64,000 bases of DNA from contig JAISNN010000088.1 in the NCBI GenBank assembly GCA_031276195.1, forward strand, positions 1-64,000, in the 5' to 3' direction. This document shows positions 60,955 through 64,000 of this stretch, in pieces. Position 1 is the first letter of the stretch, and the number at the start of each line of letters is the position of its first letter. The notes beneath the pieces were generated by a model. That model was not told where the DNA came from. It saw only the letters and a list, made by a program, of their open reading frames with translations, and ran no database searches. A program made the position numbers and the translations under genes. This DNA is from Clostridiales bacterium (GTDB lineage Bacteria; Bacillota; Clostridia; Christensenellales; JAISNN01).

Positions 60955-61740
60955 ATGATGGATGTCAAGACAAAAGCCGGCATCAACTTGCACGCCGTGT
61001 TGCGCAACATTCAAGAACTGTGCGACATCGACGAAACCGCGGGTAATGCCGTCAAAGGCAAAAAAATTACCGTGAAATTTTCCGTCAAGGGCTGCGAGCC
61101 TATGGCTTTGGCTTTCGACGACGGGAAATGCGTCTATCTTCGCGGCGACGCCCTGAAAGAGGGCGCGAAGGGCGCGCTCAAACTGTATTTTTCCTCGCCC
61201 GAGAAGTTCAACACTCTCGTGGACGGCGGAAAGGTTACGCCCATTCCGTCCGGGGCGATAACTAAGATCGGATTCGTCTTGAAAGAATTCAATATACTTA
61301 CGGAGCGTTTGGCGCACTATCTCCAACCTACGGAAGCGGAAAAAGCCGAACTTTTGACGGATAAGACGTATTTTAAAGACAACACCACACTTCTCGCGTA
61401 CACCGCTTTTCACGCCCTTGCGGAGATCGGGAATACCGATCCCATCGGACGCGAAATCGCGCGCAGAATGCCCGACGGAAATATCAGTATCGAGGTCAAG
61501 AACGGTCCGTCGATCGGCATTTCGGTCAAGGGGGGGCGTATGGCGGCGCAAATCGGCGGATTTGAAAAGCCGAGCGCGCTTATGGTGTTCGACAATCTCA
61601 ACGTCGTAAACGACGTATTAAACGGAAAAACCGACGTTTACAGCGCGATGGGTATGGGACTTTTCGCCATCAGCGGATTGATTCCCCTGCTCGACAATAT
61701 GAGCCATCTTTTGGGCTTTGTTCCGAAATATTTGGGTTAA
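60955..61740 (+). CDS. SCP2-like sterol/lipid carrier-type protein (tentative)
   Basis: 261 residues, soluble, no signal peptide. The layout hints at two SCP2-like halves: GKKITVKFSVKGCEPMALAF ... GALKLYFSSPEKFNTLVDGG and GNISIEVKNGPSIGISVKGG ... ALMVFDNLNVVNDVLNGKTD followed by a hydrophobic helix (MGLFAISGLIPLLDNM). This resembles the beta-sheet plus C-terminal helix of SCP2 domains, but no catalytic residues exist to test and I am not certain. GGAGG sits 11 bases before ATG 60955. It is followed by the aminotransferase at 20 bp, with no repeat between, one of the few tight operons here. Confidence 0.6.
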   Translation: MMDVKTKAGINLHAVLRNIQELCDIDETAGNAVKGKKITVKFSVKGCEPMALAFDDGKCVYLRGDALKEGAKGALKLYFSSPEKFNTLVDGGKVTPIPSGAITKIGFVLKEFNILTERLAHYLQPTEAEKAELLTDKTYFKDNTTLLAYTAFHALAEIGNTDPIGREIARRMPDGNISIEVKNGPSIGISVKGGRMAAQIGGFEKPSALMVFDNLNVVNDVLNGKTDVYSAMGMGLFAISGLIPLLDNMSHLLGFVPKYLG

Positions 61741-61760
61741 TTTTAGGAGGATTTTTATTA

Positions 61761-63005
61761 ATGGACAAGTTGAACGTTTACGACAAGAGCAGATCGCTGT
61801 ACAACAGAGCGTTGAAGTGCATTCCTCAGGGCGTGTACGGGCATTTAGGCCCTTCTAACGGCTGTATGATTCCCGTCGACTACTACCCGATTTTTTCTCA
61901 GAAAGCGAAAGGCGCGTATTTTTGGGACGTCGACGGAAATAAATTTTTGGATTATATGTGCGCTTACGGTCCGAATATTTTGGGATATAACGACGAGGAC
62001 GTCGACAAAGCCGCTTTGGCGCAACTCAAAAAAGGAAACTGTACCACAATTCCCGATTCGGTTTTGGTTGACTTTGCCGAATTGTTGACGGACACCACGG
62101 GCAAAGATTGGGCGTTTTTCGCCAAAAACGGCGGCGACGTAACCGCTCTTTCGGTCTTGACGGCGCGCGCCGCGACGGGCAGGAAAAAAATCGTTATGGT
62201 AAAGGGGGGATATCACGGCGTCGCTCCTTGGATGCAAAAATTGGGCTATGCCGGAGTGGTCGAGGAGGACGTCGGAAACAACCTTTACGTCCATTGGAAC
62301 GACATAAAGGAATTTGAGGATTTGATAAGCAAATACCCCGGTCAGATCGCCGCCTTTATCTCCACGCCGTATTATCATCCGACCTTCGAGGACAACAAAC
62401 TTCCCGCCGAAAACTATTGGAAGGGCATTCGCGACCTCTGCACAAAGCACGGGATCGTACTCATTTTTGACGATATACGCTGCGGATTCAGATTGAACAT
62501 AGCGGGTTCGGACGCGCACTACGGCGTGAAAGCCGATTTGATCACTTTCTGCAAGGCGATCGCGAACGGATATAACGTTTCCGCGCTTTGCGGAGTCGAC
62601 TCGTTGAAGGGGGCGGTTTCCGACGTATTCTACACGGGAAGTTATTGGATGTCCGCCGAGCCTTTCGCCGCGGGCGTGGCTTGCATAAACAAAATGAAAA
62701 GAGAAAACACGATCGCGACCTTGCGTTTTACCGCCGACAAACTCCACGGCGGATTGAAAGAAGTCGCAAAAAAGAACGGACGCGAGATCGTCATCACGGG
62801 CGAACCCGTTATGTGGTATATGCGCCATACGAACGACGAGAATTTCTTTATGCACCAGGCGTGGGTCGCCGAATGCGTCAGACGCGGCGTTTTCTTTGCG
62901 AATCATCACAACCATTTTGTCAATTCCGCGATAACCGACGAGGATATAGCGTTTACGCTGGACGTCGCCGACAGAGCGTACAAAGCGATTAAGGACAAGT
63001 TTTAA
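61761..63005 (+). CDS. Class III aminotransferase, glutamate-1-semialdehyde mutase-like
   Basis: 414-residue PLP enzyme of the class III (GSAM-like) family. AYFWDVDGNKFLDYMCAYGP, GGDVTALSVLTARAATGR, the HG pair in GGYHGVAPW, the PLP-binding Asp in LIFDDIRCGFR and the Schiff-base lysine in TFCKAIANGYNVSALCG are recognisable. True HemL normally keeps SGTEA where this has NGGDVT, and no haem genes adjoin, so I do not call it hemL; substrate unknown. AGGAGG precedes ATG 61761. Co-transcribed with the SCP2-like gene, suggesting a shared pathway, possibly of an amino-lipid (inference). Confidence 0.83.
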   Translation: MDKLNVYDKSRSLYNRALKCIPQGVYGHLGPSNGCMIPVDYYPIFSQKAKGAYFWDVDGNKFLDYMCAYGPNILGYNDEDVDKAALAQLKKGNCTTIPDSVLVDFAELLTDTTGKDWAFFAKNGGDVTALSVLTARAATGRKKIVMVKGGYHGVAPWMQKLGYAGVVEEDVGNNLYVHWNDIKEFEDLISKYPGQIAAFISTPYYHPTFEDNKLPAENYWKGIRDLCTKHGIVLIFDDIRCGFRLNIAGSDAHYGVKADLITFCKAIANGYNVSALCGVDSLKGAVSDVFYTGSYWMSAEPFAAGVACINKMKRENTIATLRFTADKLHGGLKEVAKKNGREIVITGEPVMWYMRHTNDENFFMHQAWVAECVRRGVFFANHHNHFVNSAITDEDIAFTLDVADRAYKAIKDKF

Positions 63006-63007
63006 TG

Positions 63008-63055
63008 AAAAACGGAATAGGGAAGCGTCGTTTTAAGGCGTTTCCCTATTTTCCG
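63008..63055 (+). terminator. Terminator after the aminotransferase gene
   Basis: AATAGGGAAGCG / CGTTTCCCTATT around an 11-base loop, followed by TTCCGGTTTT. Confidence 0.75.
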
Positions 63056-63457
63056 GTTTTATGGTATTTTTACGCGTATAAATATATCGGAATTTTCATT
63101 GCAAAGCGTATCAATTTTAAGAGGTATTATACCGCGTTTTTTACGCGTATAAAGAATCGGAATTTTCATTGCAAAGCGTATCAATTTTAAAGGGTACCGC
63201 ACCGCGTTTTTGCGCGTATAAAAGCGGCAAAATTTAAGAGACGCCGCGCCGTATTTTTCAATCATAATTTTTCAATCATATAAAGCATAATGTTTTAAGG
63301 GAAAGCATAGGTTTTAAGAGGTATTATACCGCGTTTTGCGCATATAAAAACATTAAAATTTAAGAGGTACTATACCGCGTTTTTTACGCGCATTTAAGAA
63401 TATCGATTTTAAAGAATATTGATATCATTGATATCAAGGGAATACGGAGGGAATATT
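63056..63457. repeat. ~70-bp repeats with palindromes before the last gene
   Basis: GGAATTTTCATTGCAAAGCG at 63089 and 63159 (period 70) followed by palindrome variants GAGGTATTATACCGCG (63121), GGGTACCGCACCGCG (63193), GAGGTATTATACCGCG (63318) and GAGGTACTATACCGCG (63364), each next to TTTTACGCGTATAAA-type sequence. Confidence 0.85.
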
Positions 63458-64000
63458 ATGAAATTTACGGTTAAAAATTCCGAGATTAAAGATTTGTGGA
63501 AAAATGTTTCTTGGTTCGGGCGTACAAGAAGCCTGATGGTTTTCCGATTTATTTGTATACTTATCGCTTTTTTGCTGACAAATGCTATTTTTATTGCGAT
63601 TGTTCTTTCAAACGGCAGTAGCGCGGGAGTTTTAGAATATTTTAATTCCGTTGGGAAATACATAATGATCGGTTCCGCCGCATTTTATGTTTTGATTGCC
63701 ATTTTTATCGCAATTAGGTTGTCAGATTATCATGTTTTTGCGGCGGATGGTGAAAATGTATACTTTACGGACAAAAGAACCGTAGATAATAAGCAACGGA
63801 AGCGGCCTTATAACAATACTTCGTGGTTCGAAGAGGGATTATATTCGATAGAAAAGTATTCTTATTCCAAAAATAAAAGCGGCGAGGGCGTTTTTGTTAT
63901 TTCCTTTATCGAACCGTCGGATGCCGGAGGACACGGAAAAATAATCGGTATAAAATGCAAATCTTTGAGCGACCCGGGCAGGCTAAAATCTCTTTTGGAT
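63458..64000 (+). CDS. Two-helix membrane protein, truncated by the window end
   Basis: 181 codons from ATG 63458 remain open to the last base. GGAGGG sits six bases before the ATG. The product has a soluble N-terminus (SEIKDLWKNVSWFG), two membrane segments (about residues 28-50 and 73-95) and a cytosolic or external domain with many aromatic and charged residues (WFEEGLYSIEKYSYSKNKSG). No family recognised. Confidence 0.7.
   Translation, partial: MKFTVKNSEIKDLWKNVSWFGRTRSLMVFRFICILIAFLLTNAIFIAIVLSNGSSAGVLEYFNSVGKYIMIGSAAFYVLIAIFIAIRLSDYHVFAADGENVYFTDKRTVDNKQRKRPYNNTSWFEEGLYSIEKYSYSKNKSGEGVFVISFIEPSDAGGHGKIIGIKCKSLSDPGRLKSLLD

Noticed and set aside
61761-63005. Calling the aminotransferase hemL
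   Set aside because: The SGTEA-type segment is altered and no haem biosynthesis genes are adjacent.

Overview
The window reads as one continuous piece of a low-to-mid GC endospore-forming Bacillota genome (class Clostridia). Direct indicators are yqfD, spoIIR, the sleB-ypeB germination pair, a PASTA-bearing SpoVD-type PBP in the dcw cluster, and a MurE with the DNPR motif of the meso-diaminopimelate-adding type. I infer an uncultured gut-type lineage near Christensenellales from the look of the proteins; no rRNA gene is present to confirm it. About 40 protein genes are supported, all but four on the + strand. I see no rRNA, tRNA, CRISPR array, phage or insertion-sequence transposase.

Layout. 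0.9-8.0 kb: the conserved run yqfD-phoH-yqfF(pgpH)-ybeY-cdd-era. 8.1-26.9 kb: accessory block with a small membrane protein (- strand), a YesL-like membrane protein, a methyltransferase, Hsp33, a GH20 hexosaminidase, spoIIR, sleB-ypeB, an O6-alkylguanine alkyltransferase and a 2164-residue MMPL/RND exporter. 27.2-28.9 kb: yqzL and recO, which normally sit next to era. 29.3-35.7 kb: zinc-ribbon membrane protein, TetR regulator, cysteine desulfurase, TtcA-like enzyme, CymR-like regulator (- strand) and a degenerate ABC ATPase. 36.5-47.8 kb: a giant surface protein, coaX, hom, an iron alcohol dehydrogenase (- strand) and an InlB-repeat membrane protein (- strand). 48.6-58.0 kb: dcw cluster mraZ-rsmH-[ftsL position]-pbpB-murE-mraY. 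58.7-64 kb: DegV, phosphoribosyltransferase, an SCP2-like/class III aminotransferase pair and a truncated membrane protein gene.

The striking feature is a genome-wide habit rather than one locus. (1) A 16-18 bp palindrome (consensus CGCGGTATAGTACCGCG, centre variable) occurs at least 25 times between genes and also in frame inside five coding regions, recalling Rickettsia palindromic elements. (2) Core enzymes (cysteine desulfurase, MurE, RecO, Hsp33, GH20, an ABC ATPase, the FtsL-position protein) carry in-frame tandem-repeat inserts with periods divisible by three (99, 66, 45, 69, 78, 36 bp). (3) Many genes are followed by a degraded second copy of their own 3' end 73-164 bp downstream ('tail echoes'), and one is preceded by a copy of its own 5' end. 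(4) Almost every + strand gene is preceded by 150-550 bp of purine-rich, A-rich degenerate tandem repeats with a unit particular to that gene. (5) A 126-bp element with hairpin CCCCTCCCACGGAGGGG forms arrays at several sites. Together these suggest continual short tandem duplication as a main force shaping this genome, filtered for reading frame inside genes. All starts, functions and repeats were judged by eye; no database search was run.
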